Shown here one piece after another: positions 1-20,849 of a stretch of DNA of 64,000 bases. The number at the start of each line of letters is the position of its first letter. Positions within the stretch are counted from its first letter, which is position 1. The position numbers were made by a program, and so were the translations under genes. The notes beneath the pieces are model-generated. The model saw only the letters and a list, made by a program, of their open reading frames with translations. It did no database searches and was not told where the DNA came from. Source of the DNA: Paulinella micropora (taxonomy: Eukaryota; Cercozoa; Imbricatea; Euglyphida); NCBI GenBank assembly GCA_009731375.1, contig BJOX01000004.1:1-64000 (forward strand), written 5' to 3'.

Positions 1-422
1 CACTTGCTTGTCTTAGGGCTGATGCCGAGAATCATCCTCATGGGGCGCAGCATTGCTGCCTCCAGCTTGGTGAGCTGCGATACGGGGGCACGCCAGACAT
101 CGAAGGCGTACTTCAGCTTGGGGCCCACAAGTTGATTCCAGCACATGAGACGATACCTAGCTTGTATCTCACCTGCACACCACAACGAGTACCAACCTGC
201 GGTGGCGACTTCAGTGACACGCGTAGCCCGCAGGGCCTGCTCCTTCCACTTCAGGTCGTCGGTGATAACCACTCCCAGGTACTTGTACNNNNNNNNNNGA
301 AACCACACCACGGGCTCACCTCGCTCCCTGATACTTGGTCGTTTCGCCTTGCTCGACGTGTAAATGGGCATGATTTCCGTCTTGCCGGGCTTCAAGTTGA
401 CTTCCAGCCGGTAATCTTCCGC
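1..422 (-). mobile_element. Non-LTR retrotransposon reverse-transcriptase fragment
   Basis: Read on the minus strand, this encodes the distal part of a LINE-type reverse transcriptase. One block reads FAEDYRLEVNLKPGKTEIMP and, after a 10-N gap at 289-298, another begins YKYLGVVITDDLKWKEQALR. The K-T-E-x-M and YLGVxIT motifs are hallmarks of the RT palm/thumb boundary in non-LTR elements. The frame then stays open to the window edge (ending near SPKTSK), so the element continues outside. At its other end coding sequence is cut directly by a (TAA)n array, implying truncation or insertion. The LINE clade cannot be assigned from this fragment. Confidence 0.85.
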
Positions 423-426
423 GAAC

Positions 427-507
<81 letters not shown>

Positions 508-511
508 TAAC

Positions 512-546
<35 letters not shown>
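427..546. repeat. (TAA)n microsatellite
   Basis: A nearly pure TAA/ATT array with a few AAC interruptions. It abuts the RT fragment on one side and, on the other, a minus-strand segment that ends in the same motif, as expected for a retroelement 3' tail. Confidence 0.95.
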
Positions 547-548
<2 letters not shown>

Positions 549-775
549 CCATTAGAGATTAAAAAACCAGCCACAACTCCCAATTCGGATACTTGAGGTA
601 ATAGGGGAGCAACCGAGGATAGCCACACGAGTAAGTAATGTAGCGCCTTCGGGTCTGCTACCTTACCAAAACACGTGGGTCCGTGTTCTACCGTCTCGTT
701 GGTACCGATGCCGGAGCCGGCCGGTGTCAACCGACACCTGCCCCCAGTTGACACCCGTGCTCAGCGGGCGAGACG
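547..775 (-). mobile_element. Probable retroelement 3' end with (ATT)n tail
   Basis: Unique sequence lying between two (TAA)n arrays. On the minus strand it runs into ATT repeats after ...CTCTAATGGC, the same layout (unique 3' end followed by ATT tail) seen for the repeated families in this window. No second copy is visible here, so the mobile-element call rests only on the tail context. Confidence 0.35.
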
Positions 776-909
<134 letters not shown>

Positions 910-1006
910 CTCTCTCTCTNNNNNNNNNNNNNNNNNNNNNNNNNNNNNNNNNNNNNNNNNNNNNNNNNNNNNNNNNNNNNNNNNNNNNNNNNNNNNNNNN
1001 NNNNNN

Positions 1007-1181
<175 letters not shown>

Positions 1182-1288
1182 ACAGCCAAACGATACCCAG
1201 GGTATGGGACAGGGTATGTGACTAGGGGTATGGTTTATGATACCCCAGGGGTATCATACCCGGGTATGGAGGGGTATCGTTTGGCTGT
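1182..1288. mobile_element. 107-bp MITE-like foldback element
   Basis: Perfect 16-bp terminal inverted repeats: ACAGCCAAACGATACC at 1182-1197 and its reverse complement at 1273-1288. The interior is made of GGGTATG/CATACCC words, including GGGTATGATACCC-like palindromes, so the whole can fold back. It lies within an (AAT)n array. The same terminal sequence occurs at 12,405-12,420 beside another CATACCC block. No coding capacity, so it would be non-autonomous. Confidence 0.7.
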
Positions 1289-1341
<53 letters not shown>

Positions 1342-1344
<3 letters not shown>

Positions 1345-1833
1345 ATATCTGAGGCGTACTGATGCAGCTAATGGCATATCCTCAACGGACATAAGCCTCC
1401 AATACCCTTGTTCGAGGTCCTCCACCCCCCCGTGTCAGTCTCTCGCCTGATGATCGGGGCCACCGATGGAGCTCCTGAGGGCAAGACTGCACTAAGCCGA
1501 GGTTATTCCGCAGTCCCAGCAACCTCTTGCAAGACGTCACCGAATGTGCAAGTGCATACACCAAGCGCGGTTGCTAGAGCTGCCTCGAAACCCCACCCAT
1601 AACAATCTGGTGTCTGCTGGGTCCTGGGCTATCAACCAGCATATGCGGAGTTTAAGATCTTTTACGCGCGCAACGACCCTCCTCCCCAGCATCTACCACC
1701 AAAGGGTTATGAGTTGGCGTCACAGTTTAACGCCTTGAGGCCATTGGGCTGGAACTCTGTTTAGCAAGTGTGACTAGGTTTTTTCATCGGGATTTCCCTC
1801 AAATATGTCACAGTCAACACTCCAAGGCAGATT
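1342..1833 (-). mobile_element. LINE-like 3' end, family 1, copy 1
   Basis: A 492-bp unit that recurs almost identically at 1,834-2,243 and 9,486-9,934, with a stub at 9,167-9,206. On the minus strand every copy ends in ...GCCTCAGATATAGTA followed by (TTA)n, typical of a retroelement 3' terminus with a microsatellite tail. Only short reading frames are present, so this is probably 3' untranslated sequence. Linkage to the RT fragment at 1-422 is likely but unproven. Confidence 0.7.
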
Positions 1834-2365
<532 letters not shown>

Positions 2366-2386
2366 GTAGAAAACGCCGAGTCGTTT

Positions 2387-3669
2387 TTGTGTGCAGAAGA
2401 CAGAAAGTCAAAGCCGTATTCCAATGAGGAGCATATCGGCCAATACGAAATCGTGAAGGGCGCCACTGTCCAGCCTGGCCAGAGCGACGAGAATGAGGAG
2501 GAGGAGACCGAGGATGACAAGGACGAGGAGGAGGAGGGGGGGAAGGGGAAGAAAAAGAAACGCAAGAAGTCAGCGTTAGAGCAAATCAAAGAGCTGCAAA
2601 AACAAATCAACATCGTGAAGAAAAAGAGCAAGAAAGAGAAACCAAGAGAACCAAAGACCACTGCCTGGAAAGAAAAACAAGAGACACAGAAAGAGACATC
2701 AAAGAGAAAGAGAGAGAAGGGGAAGCAGGACGCAGAGGAAGAGCCGACAGTACAGACAGAGAAAGGGCAGGAGCAGGTGGATTTGACCATCGCTTCTACA
2801 TCGGCATCGTTGTCCGCTGTACCAAAGAAGGGTATGAGAGTACTGTTAGAGAGCCCAAAAAAAGGTGAGGACGGCACCGAAGAAGCAAAAAAAAGGTGAG
2901 GGGGGCAGTGACAGCAATAGGCGCAAGAAAGTACTGTTAGAGAGCCCAACAAAAAATGAGGACGGCACCGAAGAAGCAAAAGGTGAGGGGGGCAGTGACA
3001 GCAAGAACAAGGACGGATGGCATTGGGTAATGCGTCATGAAGGAAAAGAGTTGCGTGGTGTCGTTCTGAAACACTTTTCCACTGTGGACGTCGCCTTAGT
3101 CTCGGTAGTACCCTTCTAATATTCCTCCTTCACTAGTACTTATACCCCGCTCATACCCCATACCCCGCCTGTGATACCCCTCTCATACCCCGCTCATACC
3201 CCATACCCCGCCTGTGATACCCCTCTCATACCCCGCCTCTCTCATACCTTCTTACGTCCTATACCCCTTGTATATACCCTGTTATGTGCTTGATACTGTG
3301 CAGCTTGACGAGAAGGTGCCGGGCATGGTGGGGCGAGAAGGTGTCCTTGTTGGCTTAGACTGGCTCAGCGATGCTGAGCTTAAGCAAATTAGCGTGGAAG
3401 AGCTTAAGATGTTAGAGGCAAGTAAGGAATCTCTTGCAAAAGATGCTTTTGGGTGGAAGGAAAAATCCCCTCTCGTGATGCTGTTGCGTTGTGGGGCACA
3501 CCTGGAGTGTCCGAAGACGATTTTAGAGAAAGAAAAGGAAAAGAAGAAAGGCAGCATTGTGGCAGACCCAGAAGAAGACCTACCGAAGGGGTATTATTGG
3601 CTTGGTGTCCCGTTCCGCCAGAATCCTGATGTACCAGAGAAGGCAAAGATAGCATTCCATGAAAAGTAA
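2387..3669 (+). CDS. Gene A: lysine/acidic-rich protein, function unknown
   Basis: Two exons are supported. Exon 1 runs from about 2,387 to 3,104 and is followed by donor GTAGTA; exon 2 is 3,304-3,669 after acceptor ACTGTGCAG and ends in TAA. The join is phase 0 and links ...KHFSTVDVALVS to LDEKVPGMV.... The N-terminal half is highly charged (E/D runs, KGKKKKRKK, a KELQKQINIVKKKSKK helix); the C-terminal 121 residues look folded. The true 5' end is unclear: TTTGTGTGCAG before the first codons could be an acceptor rather than part of the coding start. A 108-bp segment containing VLLESP...EDGTEEAK is tandemly duplicated, and an A8 run at about 2,886-2,893 breaks the frame in the first copy; seven A would restore it. 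The family is not recognised. Confidence 0.6.
3105..3303. repeat. CATACCCC minisatellite intron of gene A
   Basis: The intron consists of CTCATACCCCGC/CTGTGATACCCC words. The same word family fills introns of genes B and C and the spacer after gene C. Confidence 0.85.
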
Positions 3670-3751
3670 CTTGCATTTTTACTTAACATAGAAGGCAGGG
3701 TATGAGAGGGGTATGAGAGGCGGGGTATGACAGGGGTATGAGAGGCGGGGT

Positions 3752-3898
3752 ATGAATTCTATGTGTTCATGCCTTTCCTTGCTCAAGGCGGAAGCGAAGT
3801 ATGCAGAGATTAGCGACGCGTCCAAACCCCAAGTACCCCTTCATACCCCTATACCCCCTAGTACCATACCCCCTCATACCCCTACCCCCCCCCCTCTG

Positions 3899-3938
<40 letters not shown>

Positions 3939-4080
3939 CTGTAGGGCTCTGACTCAGACGAGGACGAAGAACAGCAACAAAAGGCAAAGGGGAAGCAGGA
4001 AAAGGGGAAGCAGGAAAAGGTACCCCTTCATACCCCTATACCCCCTCTCATAACCCCTCATACCCCTATATCCCTCTCAG

Positions 4081-4118
<38 letters not shown>

Positions 4119-5612
4119 CTGTAGGGCTCTGACTCAGACGACGACGAAAAGCCCCTCGTAGCACCGCGCAAGGGCAAGGAGGAAAAGGTACCCCTTCGTA
4201 CCCCTGTATATATACCCCCTCCCATACCCCCTCATACTCTCCCTCTGATAGGCACATCTCACAAAGTTTGACAGGGAGTGGTCTTTTTTTTTAGCTCATG
4301 AAAGACGAAACGACCAAGAATTGCTGCAGCGTCTGAGCGTCGAAAATGCGAAATTGAATGCATCTCTTCCTCTCCCTCCCTCCCTCCCTCCCTCCCTCTC
4401 TCTCTCTCTCTCTGTACTATAGGCCTCTAGAAGGGAAAATGATGATGATGGGGAGTGGGTGCCACCCACGCGCAAGGGTAATAAGGGCAAGGAGAGGGGA
4501 AAAGGAAAGCGCAAGGGCAAGGTAAAGGCAAAAGGAAAGAAGAAGGAGGCCATCGAATTGGTGTGCGAGGTATGATACTTCCCCTCGTACCCCGCTTCTC
4601 TCATACCCCTCTCGTACCCATGTCATACCCCTCTCATACCCCTCTCATACCCCTCCTCTCTCATACCCCTCTCATACCCCTCGAAGGTTTGCGATCGTCC
4701 TTGGGCGGACGGCGAAGAAGACTGCGTCAACGGTTGCATCACCATCAACGTGTGCGTGATTGAACGGTGCAACAAATTGCGGACCTCGGCCGATGTTCTG
4801 GATTCGGTCTGTTCGACACATACCTATCTGTATCCCCGTCACATATCACTTTCTCGTTGCTTGTGNNNNNNNNNNNNNNNNNNNNNNNNNNNNNNNNNNN
4901 NNNNNNNNNNNNNNNNNNNNNNNNNNNNNNNNNNNNNNNNNNNNNNNNNNNNNNNNNNNNNNNNNNNNNNNNNNNNNNNNNNNNNNNNNNNNNNNNNNNN
5001 NNNNNNNNNNNNNNNNNNNNNNNNNNNNNNNNNNNNNNNNNNNNNNNNNNNNNNNNNNNNNNNNNNNNNNNNNNNNNNNNNNNNNNNNNNNNNNNNNNNN
5101 NNNNNNNNNNNNNNNNNNNNNNNNNNNNNNNNNNNNNNNNNNNNNNNNNNNNNNNNNNNNNNNNNNNNNNNNNNNNNNNNNNNNNNNNNNNNNNNNNNNN
5201 NNNNNNNNNNNNNNNNNNNNNNNNNNNNNNNNNNNNNNNNNNNNNNNNNNNNNNNNNNNNNNNNNNNNNNNNNNNNNNNNNNNNNNNNNNNNNNNNNNNN
5301 NNNNNNNNNNNNNNNNNNNNNNNNNNNNNNNNNNNNNNTCATACCCCTCTCATACCCCACCTCTCATACCCCTCTCATACCCCACCTGTCAAACCCCTGT
5401 CATACCCCTGTCATACCCCTCTCATACCCCACCTCTCATACCTCTCTCATATCTCTCATACCCCACCTCTCATACCCCTGTCGTACCCCTCTCATATCCC
5501 TGTCATACCCCACCTCTCATACCCCTGTCATACCCCTCTCATACCCCTGTCATACCACTCTCATACCCCTCTCATACCCCGGGGTATGATACCCCCCCTT
5601 CATACCCCTGTC

Positions 5613-5649
<37 letters not shown>

Positions 5650-5719
5650 GATGCAGATCGGTGAAAACCCGCCCGAGCGTAGCTGGTATCTCATGAAGAT
5701 AAATCGAAGCATCATGTGA
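3752..5719 (+). CDS. Gene B: charged-repeat protein with zinc-knuckle-like segment (partial, gap inside)
   Basis: Exons inferred from consistent phase-0 junctions: 3752-3832, 3945-4019 (GSDSDEDEEQQQKAKGK), 4125-4187 (GSDSDDDEKPLVAPRK), 4252-about 4368 (helical, with LAHERRNDQELLQRLSVENA), 4423-4569 (KGK-rich), 4687-4865, then a 473-base gap, and 5657-5719 ending ...SWYLMKINRSIM stop. The exon after 4252 has no GT donor; a GC donor is possible. Exons 4423-4569 and 4687 onward join as LVCE-VCDRPW followed by more Cys pairs, suggesting a treble-clef or RanBP2-like zinc site. The first ATG is a guess. Introns start GTACCCC and end in CT runs plus GCACTGTAG. Architecture resembles gene C, so B and C may be paralogues or parts of one locus. 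Function unknown. Confidence 0.5.
4866..5650. repeat. Gap and CATACCCC minisatellite in gene B
   Basis: N gap 4866-5338, then about 250 bp of CTCATACCCCTGT/CCACCT variants and a CT microsatellite. Exons of gene B may be hidden in the gap. Confidence 0.85.
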
Positions 5720-6193
5720 AGGGGTGGGTGAGGCTGGCGAGTTTCATGCCTGTTGCAACTCTTTTGGGGCCGTGCAAATTTGCGCAGGATCATACAATGA
5801 CCCGGGAATCGCGGGAAAAAGTGCTGCAGTTAGATGATGCAACAAGACCTACCGGTGTGTTCCCCGAAGGAGAGTCCTGCAACATCTGGTTTGATTTTGC
5901 ATCTTACTCTTCATCTTCCTTTTCAGCTTCAGCTTCAGCTTCAGCCTGTAAGCAGGTGGAGGAATAGATCGAAAGTGTTAAATCATCTTCCTCGTCCTCC
6001 TCCCAAAAGCAAGAAAGATCTTGTTCTATATCTTCTGGTTCTTGTTCTTCTTCTTGTCCTTCTTGTAACACTCGTCCTCCTCATCCTCCTCCTCCTCCTA
6101 CTACTACTACTACTACTAACTACTACTACTACTAGTACTACTAATACTACTACTTCTACTACTTCTACTACTTCTACTACTACTACTACTACT

Positions 6194-6228
<35 letters not shown>

Positions 6229-6393
6229 GCTAGTACTACTACTATTACTACTAGTATTACTACTGTTTCAGAAGACGTGCTAAATCAAACATATCGAAAA
6301 GGTAATTGAGGAGAACCGCAACACCGACCGCTAAGATACCACTTCATACCCCTACACCCCATCATACCCCTATACCCCTCCCATACCCCTATA

Positions 6394-6434
<41 letters not shown>

Positions 6435-6440
6435 CTTTAG
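5720..6440. other. Low-complexity stretch between genes B and C
   Basis: Contains an 83-codon plus-strand frame from 5,716 with a Ser/Ala run, which is not recognisable. A long CTT/CTA trinucleotide tract follows (about 5,990-6,260), then CATACCCC and CT repeats leading to the first exon of gene C. TTTCAG at about 6,270 followed by a short charged frame could be another exon, but no phase supports it firmly. Confidence 0.4.
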
Positions 6441-10819
<4,379 letters not shown>

Positions 10820-11690
10820 TGCCCTAAGTCTCTGCCCCCATTTTCTCTATCTCCTCTCATTTTCTCTATGTCCATCATACCTCTCATTTTCTCGATTTCC
10901 CTCATACCCCTCATTTTCGCTATGTCCCTCATACCCCTCATTTTCTGTCTAGGTCACTCATACCCCGCCTCTGAGATACCCGTCTCATACCCCTGTCATA
11001 CCCCTGTCATACCCCGCCTCTCATANNNNNNNNNNNNNNNNNNNNNNNNNNNNNNNNNNNNNNNNNNNNNNNNNNNNNNNNNNNNNNNNNNNNNNNNTAC
11101 CCCTGTCATACCCCTCTCATACCCCTGTCTTACCCCGCCTCTCTCATACCTCTCTCATACCTCTCTCATACCTCTCTCATACCCCTCTCATACCCCTGTC
11201 ATACCCCGCCTCTCTCATACCCCTGTCATACCCCGCCTCTCTCATACCCCTCTCATACCCCTGTCATACCCCACCTCTCTCATATCCCTCTCATACCCCC
11301 TCATACCCCTCATTTTCTCTGTTTCCCTCATAACCCTCATTTTCTCTATGTTCCATACCCCTCATTTTCTCTATGTCCCTCATACCCCTCATTTTCTCTC
11401 TATGTCCCTCATACCCCTCATTTTCTCTGTGTCCCTCATACCCCTCATTTTCTCTCTATAGTATGTCCCTCATACCCCTCATTTTCTCTCTATGTCCCTC
11501 ATACCCCTCATTTTCTCTCTATGTTCCTCATACCCCTCATTTTCTCTCCATGTTCCTCATACCCCTCATTTTCTCTATGTCCCTCATACCCCTCAATTTC
11601 TCTCTATGTCCCTCATACCCCTTATTTTCTCTATGTCCCTCGTACCCTTATTTTCTCTCTATGTTCCTCATACCCCTCATTTCTCTCTGT
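10820..11690. repeat. CATTTTCTCTATGTCCCTCATACCC minisatellite array
   Basis: Units of about 25-29 bp alternate TTTTCTCTATGTCCC with CTCATACCCCT. The array starts right after the stop codon of gene C, with an N gap at 11026-11097 inside it. No coding sequence. Confidence 0.85.
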
Positions 11691-12215
11691 TTACTCACTG
11701 TTTTAATAAAATATTAATACTTGCAACTTGAAGAGCTTTAAACAAAATTCAATCTCGATATCAAATTAATAATTGCAATTGATCCGGCAGTGAGACCATG
11801 TTGTGTATCTTAATACCCCATCTGATACCACACGCTAATAAATTTTCTTCAAGTTCCTGAGGGTTTCATACCCCATCTGATACCCCGCGCTAATAAATTT
11901 TCTCCAAGTCCCTCATACCCCCATCTGGGGGTTTCATACCCCGTCTCACACCCGATGCTATCTAATAAATTTTCTCCATTAATAGTAATAATTGCAATTG
12001 ATCCGGCAGTGGGACCATGTTGCGTATCTTAATACCCCATCTGATACCACACGCTAATACATTTTCTTCAAGTTGCTGAGGGTTTCATACCCCATCTGAT
12101 ACCCCGAGCTAATAAATTTTCTCCAAGTTCCTCATACCCCATCTGGGGGTTTCATACCCCATCTCATACCCTATGCTATCTAATAATTTTTTTCCAAGTC
12201 CCTGAGGGGTATCAT

Positions 12216-12225
<10 letters not shown>
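11691..12225. repeat. Tandem duplication of about 230 bp
   Basis: Two diverged copies of a unit starting GCAATTGATCCGGCAGTG (at about 11,774 and 11,994), each holding several CATACCCCATCTGATACC and TAATAAATTTTCTCCAAG words. AT-rich and not coding. Confidence 0.75.
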
Positions 12226-12247
<22 letters not shown>

Positions 12248-12420
12248 NNNNNNNNNNAAGTCCCTGACTGAGGTTCCTAAGGGGTAATAGGTCGAGGGGT
12301 ATCATACCCCCATACCCGCCCTAGGGTATCATACTCCCCCCCCTAGGGGTATGGGTTTATGATACCCCCGGGTATCATACCCCTTCATACCGGGTATCAT
12401 ACCCGGTATCGTTTGGCTGT
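12226..12420. repeat. Poly-C run, gap and CATACCC palindromic block with MITE end
   Basis: A C run next to a 10-N gap (12248-12257), then GGGGTATCATACCCC-type palindromes ending at 12,405-12,420 in GGTATCGTTTGGCTGT, the same 16-bp terminus as the element at 1182-1288. Probably a larger or rearranged relative of that element. Confidence 0.6.
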
Positions 12421-12503
12421 GAGTAGTAGCAGTAGTTGTAGTAGTAGTAGTAGGAGTAGGAGTAGGAGTAGTAATAAAAGAAGAGTTGATCTCTCTCTCT
12501 CTT

Positions 12504-12535
<32 letters not shown>

Positions 12536-12840
12536 GCGCGCGCGCGCACGCACACACACACACACAAACGGACAGACAGACTGACACACACACACACACA
12601 CACACACGTCCGCCGCGAGGCCCGCCGCCGCAACGCCCGCCACGAAGCCCGCCGGACATCGCGGCGGGCGTCGCGGCGGCCTGGTGGTCGTGAAGGAAGA
12701 ACAGGAGGAGCCGCGCCCTTTGTGGCGGGTTATGGCCGGCTAGCGTTAGGTTCAGGGATGGTGCAGGGTGCGGTTACAATAAAACATCTTGGGATCAAAA
12801 TATTCGGCCTTGTAGTCACGCGTCACACTAAGGTTTAGCC
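12421..12840 (+). other. Microsatellites and possible Arg-rich coding end
   Basis: TAG/GTA repeats, CT and CA arrays, then a GC-rich frame with VRREARRRNARHEARR running to a stop at 12,836-12,838, with AATAAAA inside at about 12,778. No acceptor or homology supports it as a gene. Confidence 0.2.
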
Positions 12841-12859
12841 TGTTAGTAAGCAATTATGA

Positions 12860-13260
12860 TTGAACCTGATCAACTATTTTTTAATTGCTATCAATACATC
12901 AATTTTTTACGCAATCTAATAGAAGCTTGCCACTCGTAGCGGTGAGTGAGAAGACGAAGAATGAGACATTGTTTTGCAGTTTTTGGGACCGGTCCGTAAT
13001 TTGTATGTTTTCAAATCCGATAGTCAAACGGATGAAGGAGTCCAGGCCGCATTTTTACGCAAACACTGTTTTAATAAAATACTTGCCCGGCACTCGTAGA
13101 ACCTGAGTGGGAAGCAGAAGAAATAGAATGGAAGTGGCAGTATGATCAAAGAGATACAAAAGCGGAAGACAAAGTGAAGCGTAAAAAAGAAAAGAAATAA
13201 AATAAAATACTGAAAAAATAGAAAAACTTTCAAAATTAAAAAAAAGAACATTATTATCAA

Positions 13261-13323
<63 letters not shown>

Positions 13324-13760
13324 TTTCAACTTTTTTAAAATTTATTTTATTAATACAATATTTATTACGCAAAAATGGTTTAATAGAGAATACTTGCCAC
13401 TGAGGCTGCTCGTAGAACAATTATGCCTTTTCATATTAGTAAATCCCTCTCAGTTTGCTTTTCCTTTTATTTTTCTCCAGAGTCAACTTAATATTATCAA
13501 TAGATATCATCTTTCAAGTATGGGCAAGGTTACGGCGCACGTGCTAGTAGAGACCTGGCTTTCTCGTTCAAGTTTTTTACACAAACACAGTCCGTGACTA
13601 TGACTCCAAGTTTTATTTATAATAAAATGTTAATACTTGCCCGGCTATTATTAATAATGGTAGAAATTGGTGGGAAACTGTTGAAAGTTTACGCAAACAG
13701 ACTGTTTTAATAAAGTCAGTTTGAACGTGACTTGCCACTCATGATTAATACTACCATGGC
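12860..13760. repeat. Decayed dispersed repeats around TTTTAATAAAATACTTGCC
   Basis: Several degenerate copies of a 40-60 bp unit (ACGCAAACACTGTTTTAATAAAATACTTGCCCGGCACTCG in scattered pieces, near 12,905, 13,055, 13,370, 13,620 and 13,690, with a relative at 11,695). A (TTA)n array lies at 13,261-13,322. No gene is apparent. Confidence 0.55.
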
Positions 13761-13820
13761 TGCCAAGTTCAAGTTGACCGGCTTACTTGTAACCTTTCAG
13801 TGTTATTAATATATCCGTGC

Positions 13821-18180
<4,360 letters not shown>

Positions 18181-18389
18181 CGTGGCACCACCATATAAGT
18201 CTTATTCCTTCGTTTTGACTCTATCTATGAGTCCACGGTAGGCTTTACCACTTCCCCGCTTTTAACTTTTACGCTTCCCACTTATTCCTACTGGTGGCAA
18301 GTGGTCTGTAATTAAAAGTTGATTGGTGAAATATATATATATACATATATATATATACATGTAAATATATATCATGATTATATATATAC

Positions 18390-18423
<34 letters not shown>

Positions 18424-18426
18424 CAG

Positions 18427-19100
18427 AACTGGAGGATCGGCTGTCGAAGATGGAGCGCCTGGAGGATCGGCTGTCGAAGATGGAGCGCCTGGAGGATCGG
18501 CTGTGGAAGATGGAGCGCCTGGAGGATCGGCTGTCGAAGATGGAGCGCAAACTCGAAAAGCTTCAGAAAGGTTTTTGCGTATGTAACATTTTATGTATGC
18601 AAATTATCGGTATGTATGTTATGTGTGTATGTATGCATGTCTGCATTGTATGTAAGAAGTGTATGAATGTATTCATGATAATACTTACAGTATGTATGAC
18701 ATTATATGCATGCATGCATTTATGTAATACTATGTATGTGTTTGCATGCAATGTAGTGAGAAAAAAAAGGGAAAAAATCTGCACAAAAAAAAAGGGAAGA
18801 AGAAGAACAAGAGCGAGGAACCTTCATGATCACAGAAGTGTGAAAGCGATGAAATTCAGTCATCAGCCAACGAAGATGAAAACAGTGATGACAGCGCTGG
18901 GAGCAAAGACGGCAGCAGCGGTGACGGCGGTGGCAGTGGCAGTAGCGACAAGAGTGGCGATGGCAGTTGCAAGAGCGACAAGAGTGGCAATGGCAGTTGC
19001 AAGAGCGACAAGGGTGGCGATGGCAGTGCGCAAGAAAAAGAACAGCGACAAGGCCAAGTTAAAGGACAGTGACAAGGAGAAGACGGTACAGTGCACGTGA
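18427..19100 (+). CDS. Gene E: coiled-coil protein with acidic or basic tail, frame uncertain
   Basis: Exon 18427-18570 follows a TATATATCAG acceptor and encodes four 10-residue repeats of the type LEDRLSKMER, an amphipathic helix typical of a coiled coil, then KLEKLQK and donor GTTTTT. A second exon starts near 18,757 after ATGCAATGTAG. One frame is open to 19,100 but reads as Ala/Val/Arg repeats; the other reads naturally (KGKKKNKSEEPS, then ESDEIQSSANEDENSDDSAG and GSCKSDK repeats) but has one TGA and a one-base shift near 19,030, after which KKKNSDKAKLKDSDKEK follows. So the gene is either decayed or carries base errors. AATAAA lies at about 19,157. Function unknown. Confidence 0.4.
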
Positions 19101-19154
19101 GGCTTTAATAATGTGCGTGTTGTGTCTCATGTCATTGAAAAAAAGTTTCTTTCA

Positions 19155-19162
19155 ATAAAAAA
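19155..19162 (+). promoter_or_regulatory. Candidate poly(A) signal of gene E
   Basis: CAATAAAAAAAG lies about 55 bases after the last stop of gene E, at the spacing expected for a cleavage signal. Confidence 0.35.
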
Positions 19163-20559
19163 AGTTTGTCGCATATATATACATATATGTATATTTCCAT
19201 ATATGATTATTCTTATATATATACATGTGCAGCCTCAACGCCGCGAGCGCTGAGGGTGTCAGCGATTCTATATACCACACATTCAAATATTTAAAATGTC
19301 TTTCACATTAAAAAACTTAGTCAACGTTGTGGTGCGGGTGCGCTATCTTGATTTGTATCAGCTACTGCCAGCGAGGCCCGAGCCCCCGCCCCGCTCAGAA
19401 GCATTCTGGAGTACATGCGATCTAGACGTCTGGATATGTTCGAACTGCAACTACGAGAACGTTTAGTGCCCCCGATTGCCGAGCTGCTAACCCGCACCTA
19501 CTGCGGTTGCCTGACTTTTGCGCTACACATGGAGACCCAGTCCATGAGTGGCTATGCTGGTTCCGGCTGGCGCGGGGCGGTCATCTGGGTGACGGGCATG
19601 CATCACCAATCTGCAGTGCCGGGGTGCCAGAGACGACATTGACTAGGTCTTTTACACATTTCCACAGCCGAATCTGCGCCGATGCAGGGATGCAGGGCAC
19701 CGCACGCCCGAAGTGTTACGCGCTGCTTGACTACTTCCTTCAGGGAGAAAAGAGCAAGCTAACTTTCGTGGATGCGGGTGCAGGAGAAGGGCATGCAGTG
19801 AACATCGCGGGTGTCATGGGCTTTGCAGAAGTGTTTGGTGTCGAGATAGGAGACTACCACCTCAACCAAGAGAGCAAGTGGGACTGCCTGAGCAAGCGCG
19901 CTGTCGCTAACTAGATAAGAAACGGCCGCAGGTGCTTGGAGGACTGCATGCAATGCCAATTTTAGACTGGGCCAGCTATGGCAGGCCGACAGTAAGCACC
20001 ACTGCGTGGCGGTGTACAGCTTCTGGCTGGAATCCGGAGGACAAGCAACACTTGCTGCGCCTGCTAGAGAAGGACAAGCAAGTCTATTATGTCTTCTTGA
20101 TAGACAGAGTGAGTAGTCTGCGGGCATGTGACGCGGTTGACCTGCTCATGACTTTCAACCTTACTTGCCATGCGCCAGTAAGACTGGCTGGAGGCAAGCG
20201 CGCGCAGACCTTTAGGCTGTTTGTGTTCAGCAGGCAGCGTTCCGCCGCGCCGACCCTTTCTCTCCATGTATGTGTATGCAGTATATTCATGTATGTGTGT
20301 ATGTAACAACCGTATGTGCGTATGTGTGAATGTATGTAGGACAAAACGAAAAAGACTGGTGGTGGCGGCGAAACCGAGCAGAGTAGTCAGGAGCAGGAAG
20401 CGACTCACGAGCCAGTAGAGAAGACGAGAAGCCCCCGTCGAAGCGCTAGCGATCCCAGGCCCACGGACGCAGGGTACAATTATAAATAATATACAACATT
20501 ATACATACGTATAATGTTTATATACATACATACAAAAAATGTGTACATACATACACATA

Positions 20560-20560
20560 T

Positions 20561-20634
<74 letters not shown>

Positions 20635-20700
20635 ATATACATATACATATAGATATACATATATATATACATATACATATACATATATACATGCAAACGT
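20560..20700. repeat. (TA)n and (CATATA)n arrays
   Basis: Intron of locus F between the acidic exon and the exon at 20,709. Confidence 0.9.
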
Positions 20701-20849
20701 ACATACCTAGGATGGCGAACTTGGATAAGCTAGTTCAAAGAATTGAAAAAGCTGCAGCAAAAGATGAGGAAAATCGGTACATACATACATACATACATAC
20801 ATGCGTACATACATACATACATACATACATACATGCGCATTGATAATAT

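Noticed and set aside
4252-4422. Conventional GT donor after the helical exon of gene B
   Set aside because: No GT occurs between the helix and the next acceptor, so a GC donor or an error is more likely; the exon end was left approximate.
18880-19100. Ala/Val/Arg-rich end of gene E as the true product
   Set aside because: It is open, but its composition is that of an off-frame reading of Gly/Ser/Asp repeats; kept only as an alternative.
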